From assembly GCA_001897745.1 (NCBI GenBank), contig MKUH01000012.1:1-64000 (forward strand): a DNA stretch of 64,000 bases. Direction: 5' to 3'. Shown here piece after piece: positions 30,997 to 38,290 of this stretch. Position 1 is the first letter of the stretch, and each line of letters begins with the position of its first letter. Source of the DNA: Candidatus Accumulibacter sp. 66-26. Its GTDB lineage: Bacteria; Pseudomonadota; Gammaproteobacteria; Burkholderiales; Rhodocyclaceae. The notes beneath the pieces are model-generated. The model did not search any database. It was given only the letters and a program-made list of their open reading frames with translations, and had not been told where the DNA came from. A program made the translations under genes and the position numbers.

Positions 30997-31587
30997 TCAG
31001 TTCAGCGCGGCGCCGGCCGAGTGTCGGGGCGCAGCGCGCAGCGCCTGCCCGCCGTTGGCCCGTTCGGGCGCGCCCGCCACCGGCGGGGCCTCCGGCGCGG
31101 GCAGGTAGCTGCCGGCGAGCATTTCGTCGTAGGCGGCGATCCGGCGCAGGATCGCGTCGTCCATCGCGTCTGCCGCATCCGTCTCCTTGCCCTTCTTGTA
31201 GAGGGCGACGCGCTCCTCGATGCGCTGCTCGGTCTCGCGCACGGCGGCCTGCCAGGGCGCGAAATCGACCGGCACGCCGTTCGCGGCGAAGCGGAAGGGC
31301 GCCGACGGCAGCGTCGCCGCCGCGCCGTCGCGTTCGGCCTGCTGCAGCGCCAGCGCCTCGGGCGAGATGCTGACCTTGTCGGCACCGCTGCCGCTATCGG
31401 CGCCGCTGCCGCCCTCGCCCGCGGCAAGCGAAGCGGCGGTCCTTGCCGCCGCGGCCGGTAGATTTTGCCGCGCGTAGAGGCCGACAGCGCCGTTCGCCAC
31501 CGACGTATCCGCCGCAAGCGCCGGCTGCGCTACGCGCGCCGAGTGCGCTGAATACGCCAGCTGCGCGCTGCTGTAAGCACTGATCAT
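30997..31587 (-). CDS. Unrecognised protein with disordered N-terminal half
   Basis: The product is 196 residues from the ATG at 31587, with GGAGGAAGAG upstream. The first 70 residues are Ala/Ser-rich and look disordered. A short KVSISPEALAL segment recurs in flagellum-associated and FlgM-like small proteins. A helical stretch (about 105-150, QAAVRETEQRIEERVALYKKGK) follows, with a Pro/Ala-rich tail. No signal peptide or membrane segment is seen. A flagellar or anti-sigma link would be speculation. It is alone between the MscS-type gene and a membrane protein gene. Confidence 0.6.
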   Translation of the reverse strand: MISAYSSAQLAYSAHSARVAQPALAADTSVANGAVGLYARQNLPAAAARTAASLAAGEGGSGADSGSGADKVSISPEALALQQAERDGAAATLPSAPFRFAANGVPVDFAPWQAAVRETEQRIEERVALYKKGKETDAADAMDDAILRRIAAYDEMLAGSYLPAPEAPPVAGAPERANGGQALRAAPRHSAGAALN

Positions 31588-31772
31588 CTCTTCCTCCTCC
31601 CGTACGGCCACCGACCGCCGCGGTCTATGCATCAATCGTGCCAGGTGGAGAAAAAACGCAGGAGAAGGAGATGAAGGCGGGAAAACTCCGGACCGCGCGA
31701 GACCGGCGGCTCGCGCCGGTCGAACCGGGCGGAAGGCCGCCGCCGCGCGGCCGACCGCGGGCGGGGCACCGC

Positions 31773-32513
31773 CTACGCCAGCGGATTCCGCGTCCGCAGC
31801 AGTTCGGCGAGCATGGCGTCCGCCTTGTCGTACGGCACGCTGACGTATTTATAGCTCTGCGGCCGTGCAAAGACGGCCGAGAGGTTCGCGCGCGCCGTCG
31901 AGTACGAGCGCAAGCTGCCGTAAAAAGCCTGCACGCTGCGAATCTGCGCGTCGGTGAGCGCCGCGTGGAACTGTCCGACCGTCTGCATGAACGCCACCGT
32001 GCTCCACTCGGGACAGGGCTGAGAAGCCACCCACTCGATGCCGCTCATGTCGTCGGGCCGGTTGTCGAGATCGATCAGCGCGGCCTCGTCCCTCAGCATT
32101 TGCAGGTTGAGATCGATCTCGGCCTTGACCAGCGTCCGCACCGCCTGCTGCCGCAGCTGCTCGGCCTGCTCGTCGCGCAGCCGGGCGAAGCGGTTCGTGC
32201 GCCAGAGCACGAGCAGCGAGATGCCGGCGCCGACCAGCGCGCCGAACGATGCGCCGAGCAGGCCGAAGACGGCATCCGAACTCGCCGAGCGCAACTCGAC
32301 CGCAGCGATCTTTTCCGCCAGTTCATCGACTTTCGCCGAGACGGCGTCGCCGAATCCGGCCGGCGCGTCCCGGCGCGCGCCCGGGGCCTCGGGAGCCGCC
32401 GCCGGCGTCGGCGGCGCTGCCGTGGCGCCTCCTTCCGGGGCCGCGGAATGGGCTGCGCCGACGAACGATGTCGCGCAAACGAGCGCGACGGCAACGAGAT
32501 GACGACCGAGCAT
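31773..32513 (-). CDS. Membrane protein of unknown function
   Basis: The product is 246 residues from the ATG at 32513. A hydrophobic N-terminus (about residues 4-24, ending AAHSA) could be a signal peptide. A Pro/Ala-rich stretch, a short coiled coil (VSAKVDELAEKIAAVELR) and one membrane helix (about 86-104, LLGASFGALVGAGISLLVLW) follow. The C-terminal half is a soluble helical domain (RLRDEQAEQLRQQAVRTLVK onward) on the far side of the membrane. No family is recognised. It is a single gene. Confidence 0.65.
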   Translation of the reverse strand: MLGRHLVAVALVCATSFVGAAHSAAPEGGATAAPPTPAAAPEAPGARRDAPAGFGDAVSAKVDELAEKIAAVELRSASSDAVFGLLGASFGALVGAGISLLVLWRTNRFARLRDEQAEQLRQQAVRTLVKAEIDLNLQMLRDEAALIDLDNRPDDMSGIEWVASQPCPEWSTVAFMQTVGQFHAALTDAQIRSVQAFYGSLRSYSTARANLSAVFARPQSYKYVSVPYDKADAMLAELLRTRNPLA

Positions 32514-32746
32514 TTGGAACCTCGCCGGGTAAAGCAACGTATGGATTCAGTCCGCCCGGCGCCGCCTGCTGCAACAGAAGACCGGGCGGCTCCATCGTGC
32601 CGCCAAGCGCATGGAATATCAAGAAGCCCCGTGCGCCGGCCATCCGCCCCGACGCATCCGCAGGAACGGACACAACGACCGCCGTCGTGAGCGACACGCC
32701 GCGCCGCCCGTCGCCCCGGCCGGCGCGGGGTCTCCGGATGCCGCGC

Positions 32747-33289
32747 CTACCCGCCGGCACCCTCCGCCAGATAGTTGTTCTTGACCCGGACATAGTGCTC
32801 GGCCGAGTACTTGAGGTAGGCCAGCTCCTCGTCGCTGAGCGCCCGCACCTTCACCGCCGGCCGGCCGACGTAGAGGTGGCCGCTCTCCAGCACCTTGCCC
32901 GGCGGTACGAGGCTGCCCGCGCCGAGCATGACGCGGCGCTCGACGACGGCGTCGTCCATCACGATGGAGCCCATGCCGATCAGGCATTCGTCCCCGATGG
33001 TGCAGCCGTGCAGGATAACGGCGTGGCCGATGGTCACATGGTTGCCGATGAGCAAGGGCGAGCCTTCCGGCTTTGCGGCGTTCTTGTGCGAGACGTGCCC
33101 CATCGTTAAATCCTGGATGTTCGAGCACTCGCCGATGACGATCCGGTTCACGTCGCCGCGCAGCACGGCGTTGCACCAGACCGAGCTGTCGCGGCCGATC
33201 CGGACGTCGCCGATGACCTGCGCCGAGGCGTGGAGATAGATGCGTTCGGCGAGCACCGGAGCGCTGCCGAGGTAGGAACTTGTGGGCAT
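32747..33289 (-). CDS. Gamma-carbonic-anhydrase family hexapeptide protein (YrdA-like)
   Basis: The product is 180 residues made of left-handed beta-helix hexapeptide turns (IGDVRIGRDSSVWCNAVLRG, then IGNHVTIGHAVILHG). The three zinc histidines of the family are visible (in GHVSHK and IGHAVILHG). The final helix packs the trimer. Members include true carbonic anhydrases and ferripyochelin-binding-like proteins of unclear activity, so the reaction is not certain. It lies just downstream of the small helix-hairpin-helix gene on the same strand and may be cotranscribed. Confidence 0.88.
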   Translation of the reverse strand: MPTSSYLGSAPVLAERIYLHASAQVIGDVRIGRDSSVWCNAVLRGDVNRIVIGECSNIQDLTMGHVSHKNAAKPEGSPLLIGNHVTIGHAVILHGCTIGDECLIGMGSIVMDDAVVERRVMLGAGSLVPPGKVLESGHLYVGRPAVKVRALSDEELAYLKYSAEHYVRVKNNYLAEGAGG

Positions 33290-33311
33290 ATGGAAAATGG
33301 GCGAATGGGGT

Positions 33312-33605
33312 TCAAGAATGGCCGGAGCGGATTAAGCGCGCGGATGAAGCCGGCGCGGGGCCGCCCGCAGCCTCGCGCGCCTGCGCCAGGGCCACGGCGG
33401 CCTGGATCGCGGCCCGCGCCTGCGGGCTGTTCTTCCAGCACGTCGAGCCGACGATGGCCGAGGCCCTGGCGACGATGTCCAGCGGGTTGGCCTTGCTCAG
33501 GTGCGCCAGCGACTCGAAGCCCATCTGCTCGAGGCGGGCGACCACGGTCGGGCCGACGCCCTTGACTCCGAGCAGCGCCTGACGCTCTTCTGCGGGAAAC
33601 GGCAT
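33312..33605 (-). CDS. Helix-hairpin-helix protein
   Basis: The product is 97 residues. A single HhH motif (LLGVKGVGPTVVARLEQMG) is followed by a second helical stretch (SLAHLSKANPLDIVARASAIVG), the non-specific DNA-binding fold. The ATG at 33605 has GGAGAGTGAAC upstream. It is too small to carry a nuclease or polymerase domain. It lies 22 bases ahead of the gamma-carbonic-anhydrase-like gene. Related small proteins occur in many betaproteobacteria without known role. Confidence 0.75.
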   Translation of the reverse strand: MPFPAEERQALLGVKGVGPTVVARLEQMGFESLAHLSKANPLDIVARASAIVGSTCWKNSPQARAAIQAAVALAQAREAAGGPAPASSARLIRSGHS

Positions 33606-33682
33606 GTTCACTCTCCGGAAGGATGGCGCAAAACGCGCCGGATAGAATCGAACGCTGCAAGGCGCCGCGCGGCCGGCATCGT

Positions 33683-34009
33683 TCAGGCCATGTGGTACGA
33701 CAGCCAGAAGGATTCCCGGCAGGCGTTCTCGAAGGTCTTCCGTCGCGGACCGACGGGATTGTCGAGACTGCCGTCGGAAAGCACCTCGTAGCTTATCCAG
33801 CATTCCGCGCACACGGCCGCGCAGGGGAAGGTATCCCGCTCGACCGTGCGCCGGATCACCACGCCGTTGTCGAAGCGGTAAGTCGTCGCCGCCCTGCTGA
33901 CCTCGAAGCCCTGGTCCTGCCAGGACGAGGTCTCGACGCTCCGGCCGGCGATCGCGGGCGACGCCGTCCTTTGCAGAATGACGCCAGCGTAGGTGAAGAG
34001 ATTTTTCAT
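33683..34009 (-). CDS. Unrecognised small protein next to IS remnant
   Basis: The product is 108 residues. Three cysteines lie in one stretch (FPCAAVCAECW) and one near the end (NACRESF). No signal peptide is seen. It ends 78 bases before the next gene and starts about 20 bases from the end of the decayed IS3 element, so its native promoter may have been separated or replaced by the insertion. No function is proposed. Confidence 0.5.
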   Translation of the reverse strand: MKNLFTYAGVILQRTASPAIAGRSVETSSWQDQGFEVSRAATTYRFDNGVVIRRTVERDTFPCAAVCAECWISYEVLSDGSLDNPVGPRRKTFENACRESFWLSYHMA

Positions 34010-34029
34010 TGTGGGATTGAATTGCCCTA

Positions 34030-34635
34030 GGCTTCCTAAACGGTCCCGTTCCTCAAAAAATACCGCTGTTCAAACTCGACCGGCGAGAGTTCATTGTGAC
34101 GGTGCCTGCGTTTCGGGTTGTAAAACAGCTTGGCAAGGGCGTTCACGCGTCGATCGTTCTGGCTGCACTGTGAATGGGGCTAGCGACGTCATGCGTAGTA
34201 ACCGCTGAGATAGACGGCCAGCACTGCGCACAAGCACCGCACCACACCACACCACACCACACCAGGTGATGATCCTCATTGACTTGGATGAACGCGTACT
34301 TCACTCGGACTGCCTAGCAAAGTACGCGGCGGCCTTTTTAAAGATATCGCGCTCCTCGGTCAATTCCGTCTTGAGGCGTCGGATATCCTCGCTCTGGCTG
34401 TCCTGCTGGACGCGCTGCGCCAGCGGAGCATCGTAGCGCTTTATCCAGGCGAACAGGTGTGGTTGCTGGCGCTCTTTCGGGCCGCCACTTCAGCGACCGG
34501 ATGCCCCTGCTCCGTCACCTGACGGGCCGCCTCGGTCCTGAACACTTCAGTGACGCGTTGCTGCGACTTCTTCATCTCCATGAACACCTCCAATTTTCCT
34601 CAGTTGTGAGGCTGCAGGGTGTTTAGAAAATTGGA
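34030..34635 (-). mobile_element. Decayed IS3-family insertion sequence
   Basis: Both transposase frames are recognisable on the minus strand but broken. The OrfA remnant runs from the ATG at 34581 to the stop at 34301. It starts MEMKKSQQRVTEV, shifts frame near 34470-34490, and regains LFAWIKRYD and ERDIFKKAAAYFARQSE. OrfB begins VKYAFIQVN just after, then is replaced by a simple repeat, a short SGYYA piece and a large deletion. Its C-terminus is intact (NALAKLFYNPKRRH, then NELSPVEFEQRYF, stop at 34036). The ends share CTAAAC in inverted orientation (34036-34041; GTTTAG at 34621-34626). It cannot transpose by itself. Confidence 0.85.
34236..34264. repeat. ACCAC pentanucleotide tandem repeat
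   Basis: Four perfect ACCAC units (34241-34260), with one degenerate unit before (ACCGC) and a partial unit after, lie inside the broken OrfB of the IS3 element. They mark the point where the transposase reading is lost. Slippage could change the copy number, but no intact gene depends on it. Confidence 0.85.
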
Positions 34636-34782
34636 GATGATTCACCATTTAGATTTCACATATTCAGAAAAAAATAGCGTAATAAAAAAAAACAAATCTC
34701 ACGCCCTTTCGTTAACAGTGATTGACACCGCCAAAAACAGCTAGGAAAATTTTGATTATAAAATCAGATTTTGAATTGCATG

Positions 34783-35262
34783 CTACCCGGCGCTCAGCTT
34801 TCGACAAGCAGTTAGACCAGCCTTCTTATACAAGATTTTCTTTACCGGCATAGCTACTCGCTCAGTATTCACAACTTCATATATTTTTGATGTGCACACG
34901 CTCTCTGTCGTTTCACCCGCAATTTCATAAATCCCTTTCGCCTTCGGATGAAATCCGAATTCAACTGCACAAATCCTGTTTCCCCGGGAAAATCTATGCA
35001 AAAAGAACACCATTTCCCCGGCATGAATTGTTTCAGTAGATGTGGACCGAGAAAGTATAGGTGTCGCCCCCATATCACAGCCGTTCTCATCCACGTTTCT
35101 GAGAAAAATATCTCCCGTCGATTTCCCGCCCACGATTGAAATCGTAGCTTGCGGGTCATCGATCCCAGGTGGTTTATAGGAATAACTATAGTAGTCTATT
35201 GTTGCTGCACAGGAGCTAATAAATGGAATTGCCGACAAGAGAAAGAATATTTTTGATTTCAT
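34783..35262 (-). CDS. Probable lipoprotein in an AT-rich foreign patch
   Basis: The product is 159 residues from the ATG at 35262 (AAAAGGA upstream). A type II signal with lipobox ISSC (Cys18; KIFFLLSAIPFISSCAA) anchors it to a membrane. The mature part has more Ser, Tyr and Lys and is much less GC-rich than its neighbours. Cysteines in ENGCDMG, NRICAVEF, ESVCTSK and TACRK could form two disulfides. No family is recognised. A DUF2846-type lipoprotein is conceivable. It lies between the IS3 remnant and another AT-rich secreted-protein gene. Confidence 0.65.
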   Translation of the reverse strand: MKSKIFFLLSAIPFISSCAATIDYYSYSYKPPGIDDPQATISIVGGKSTGDIFLRNVDENGCDMGATPILSRSTSTETIHAGEMVFFLHRFSRGNRICAVEFGFHPKAKGIYEIAGETTESVCTSKIYEVVNTERVAMPVKKILYKKAGLTACRKLSAG

Positions 35263-35507
35263 TAGCACATCCTTTTTTTAACCAAAGAAAGCAGCAATCG
35301 CTGCGCCAGAGCCAATGCAAAAACGTGGAAATTATATCCCATCGAAATAACACTACTTTTTATTGCGATCAGTTTCTTATTGGTCTGTGTGTAACAAAAT
35401 TACCAATACCGAGGCGGCAGGGTTCACAAATCATTTCTTCATGATGGATCGTGGAGCCAAAGCGCCTGCCTGTTTTTCGCACAAACGCCTCAAACACAGC
35501 CTTATGC

Positions 35508-35918
35508 CTACTCTTTGACACGATGCTCTGTAAATTCGTAGTCTGCTTGACAATCGGCAGAAGGATCTTTCACTGTGTTTACATATTTGATAGTTTCGTC
35601 ATTAACTATCGTATAAAGATAGACCTCGGCGGTTGGAACGCCATCGGTCCTCAGTTCATTTTTTCCATCTTTTGTTTTCCACACACCACGCTCTGTTTGA
35701 ACAAGTTTTGTCCTTTCCTTGTCAGCAAAGAAAGAAATTTCAAACCGACCGTTTGGCATGAAATTTGATTTCCATGCCAGGAATTCACATTTTCCACTTT
35801 GATCCCTCATTCCTTGCCAAGCTCCAACAATGCGGTTGTCCAATTGCTCTGCCGCGTTAGCGACGGATGAAGTAAGGCAAGTAAAAACCAGATAGACGAC
35901 AAAAATGCATCTAGTCAT
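35508..35918 (-). CDS. Small secreted lipocalin-like protein
   Basis: The product is 136 residues from the ATG at 35918 (CAGGAG upstream). A signal peptide (about residues 1-22, ending ANA) is followed by NRIVGAWQGMRD, the opening strand typical of lipocalin-like or META-like domains, then several beta strands (NGRFEISFF, RGVWKTKDGK, TAEVYLYTIVND). Two cysteines may bond. It is AT-richer than the chromosome average and sits with the lipoprotein gene in a likely transferred patch. The ligand and role are unknown. Confidence 0.6.
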   Translation of the reverse strand: MTRCIFVVYLVFTCLTSSVANAAEQLDNRIVGAWQGMRDQSGKCEFLAWKSNFMPNGRFEISFFADKERTKLVQTERGVWKTKDGKNELRTDGVPTAEVYLYTIVNDETIKYVNTVKDPSADCQADYEFTEHRVKE

Positions 35919-36151
35919 CGAAAACTCCTGACGATTGGGATAGGAAAAACAAAGAGCAGACCGCGCAAACCACCGCAGCACTGCGCAAACCCGCCGAAGC
36001 ATCCCAGCCTCTGCCTCAAAAAGCAATATTCCTTCGTAATTAATTGAAAATTCCATTCGGATAGCCAGCGCATGCCATCCGTCTGACGAACGATTCCCAC
36101 CCCAGGGCGTCGAACGACTGAAGTAAGTGTGTCGAAAAAGGGAGGTGAACC

Positions 36152-38266
36152 ATGTCCAACTCCACCGCCGTCGTTCCCATGCTGCGCTTCATCGGCGTGG
36201 CCAGCGCGCTCGGGGCGCCGGGCGAGATGAACCCCGGCCCGGCCGTCGGGCCGCAGGCCTTGCGCCGAATGGGCGCGGTGGCGGCGGCGCGGCGTTGCGG
36301 CATCGACGCGACCTGGGGCGCGAGCATCGAGGCGCCGACGGGTGCGCGCTGGCCGGCGCTCGCCGCGCTGCTCACGGAAGTGGCCGACGAAGCGGCGGCG
36401 ACGCTGGTCGCTGGCGGCGTGCCGGTGGTGCTCGGCGGCGACCACGCGATGGCGGCGGGCACCTGGCGCGGCGTCGGCCGCGCGCTCGGCGCGGCGCCGG
36501 GCCTGCTCTGGATCGACGCCCACCTCGATGCGCACACGCCGGCCAGCAGCCCGTCCGGCAATCCGCACGGAATGCCGCTCGCCGCGCTGCTCGGCGCCGG
36601 CGCGCCGGAGATGGCGGACGTCGCCGGGCCGCCGCTCGATCCCGCGCGCGTCGCGGTGATCGGCGCGCGCAGCTTCGAGGCGGCCGAGGCGCAGTTGCTC
36701 GCGGCGCACGGCGTCGCCGTGTTCGGCATGGCCGAAATCGAGAAGCGCGGGCTGGCTGCGGTGTTCGCCGACGCGCTCGCCATCGTCGCGGCCGGCGGCC
36801 GGCCCTACGGCATCAGCGTCGATCTCGACGCCGTCGATCCGCTGCTCGCGCCCGGCGTGACGACGCCGGCGGCCGGCGGCCTGAGCGGCGGCGAGCTGCG
36901 GCTGGCGCTGGGCGGCGCGCTGCGCACGCGCCAGTGCGTGGCGCTGGAAATCGCCGAATACTGTCCGCAGAACGATCCGCTCGGGATCACCGCGCGCCTG
37001 GCGATCGACCTCGTCGAAGCAGCATGCACGCCGGACGCCGACGAACTGCGGCAGTGGGAAACGCGCTACGGCGCGCGCAACTACGCGCCGCTCCCGGTGG
37101 TGCTCGCCGAAGGCCACGGCTGCTGGCTCAGCGACCGCGACGGGCGGCGCTACCTCGACCTGATGTCGGCCTATTCGGCGGTCAGCTTCGGGCACGGCCA
37201 CGCGCGCCTCGTCGCCGCGCTGGCGGCGCAGGCGCAGCGCCTCGCCGTCACCTCGCGCGCCTTCCACAGCGACCGCCTGCCGCTCTTCCTCAAGCGCCTG
37301 ACCACGCTCACCGGCTACGACCGCGCGCTGCCGGTGAACACCGGGCTGGAGGCGGTGGAAACGGCGATCAAGGCGGCGCGCAAGTGGGCGTACAAGATCA
37401 AGGGCGTGCCCGACGGGCAGGCCGAGATCGTCGCCTGCGCCGGCAACTTCCACGGCCGCTCGACGACCATCGTCGGCTTCTCGTCCGAGGCGCAGTACCG
37501 CGACGGCTTCGGCCCCTTCGCGCCCGGCTTCCGCCTGATCCCCTACGGCGACGCGGCGGCGCTGGCGGCGGCGATCACGCCGCGCACCGCCGCCTTCCTC
37601 GTCGAGCCGATTCAGGGCGAGGGCGGCATCGTGCTGCCGCCGCCCGGCTACCTCGCCGCCTGCGCCGAAATCTGCCGCCGCAACGACGTGCTGCTGATCG
37701 CCGACGAGGTACAGACCGGCCTCGGCCGCACCGGCTACCTGCTCGCCAGCCGGCACGACGACGTGCGGCCGGACGGCGTGATCCTCGGCAAGGCGCTCGG
37801 CGGCGGCCTGCTGCCGGTTTCCGCCTTCCTCGCCGACGCACGCGTGATGCAGGTATTCACGCCCGGCGACCACGGCTCGACCTTCGGCGGCAACGCGCTG
37901 GCCGCCGCCGTCGGACTGGAGGCGCTTGACCTGCTGGTCGACGAGGAGCTGATCGCGCACTCGGCCGAACTCGGCGACTGGCTGCTCGCGCAGCTGCGCA
38001 CGCTGGCTGGCGCGCACGGAAAACTGATCCGCGCCGTGCGCGGGCGCGGCCTGTTCGCCGCAATCGAGGTGGATCCGGCGCACGCCGACGCGCGCCGGCT
38101 CGCCGAAGCGCTCGCCGCGCGCGGCGTGCTCACCAAGGAGACGCACGGCACCGTGCTGCGCCTCGCGCCGCCGCTGATCATCACGCGCGACGAACTGGCC
38201 TGGGGGCTGGCGCGCATCGACGAGGTCTTCGCCGACGCCGGCAAGCGGCTGCGCCGCGCGGCCTGA
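36152..38266 (+). CDS. Fused arginase-ornithine aminotransferase
   Basis: One uninterrupted 704-residue frame holds two whole enzymes. Residues about 10-295 are arginase, with GGDH (95-98), DAHLD (122-126) and VDLDAVDP (223-230) giving all the manganese ligands (His98, Asp122, His124, Asp126, Asp224, Asp226), and an SGNPHG substrate loop. Residues about 300-704 are ornithine aminotransferase, with NTGLEAVETAIKAARKW, FHGRSTTIVG, DEVQTG (Asp518), and ILGKALGGG with the PLP lysine Lys547. It would convert arginine to urea plus ornithine and then to glutamate semialdehyde. GGAGGTGA sits 4 bases before the ATG. The usual forms are separate proteins (RocF about 300, RocD about 400 residues). No frameshift or stop separates them. 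Confidence 0.92.
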   Translation: MSNSTAVVPMLRFIGVASALGAPGEMNPGPAVGPQALRRMGAVAAARRCGIDATWGASIEAPTGARWPALAALLTEVADEAAATLVAGGVPVVLGGDHAMAAGTWRGVGRALGAAPGLLWIDAHLDAHTPASSPSGNPHGMPLAALLGAGAPEMADVAGPPLDPARVAVIGARSFEAAEAQLLAAHGVAVFGMAEIEKRGLAAVFADALAIVAAGGRPYGISVDLDAVDPLLAPGVTTPAAGGLSGGELRLALGGALRTRQCVALEIAEYCPQNDPLGITARLAIDLVEAACTPDADELRQWETRYGARNYAPLPVVLAEGHGCWLSDRDGRRYLDLMSAYSAVSFGHGHARLVAALAAQAQRLAVTSRAFHSDRLPLFLKRLTTLTGYDRALPVNTGLEAVETAIKAARKWAYKIKGVPDGQAEIVACAGNFHGRSTTIVGFSSEAQYRDGFGPFAPGFRLIPYGDAAALAAAITPRTAAFLVEPIQGEGGIVLPPPGYLAACAEICRRNDVLLIADEVQTGLGRTGYLLASRHDDVRPDGVILGKALGGGLLPVSAFLADARVMQVFTPGDHGSTFGGNALAAAVGLEALDLLVDEELIAHSAELGDWLLAQLRTLAGAHGKLIRAVRGRGLFAAIEVDPAHADARRLAEALAARGVLTKETHGTVLRLAPPLIITRDELAWGLARIDEVFADAGKRLRRAA

Positions 38267-38290
38267 GTCCGCCATGAACGGAGACCCGCC

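Noticed and set aside
34236-34264. Tandem repeat considered as a CRISPR array
   Set aside because: The unit is 5 bases with no spacers, so it is a simple repeat.
36300-38266. Fusion explained as two adjacent genes with a missed stop
   Set aside because: The frame is open throughout, with continuous protein-like sequence between the arginase end (about residue 290) and the aminotransferase start, and no internal ribosome site or start codon at the junction was seen.
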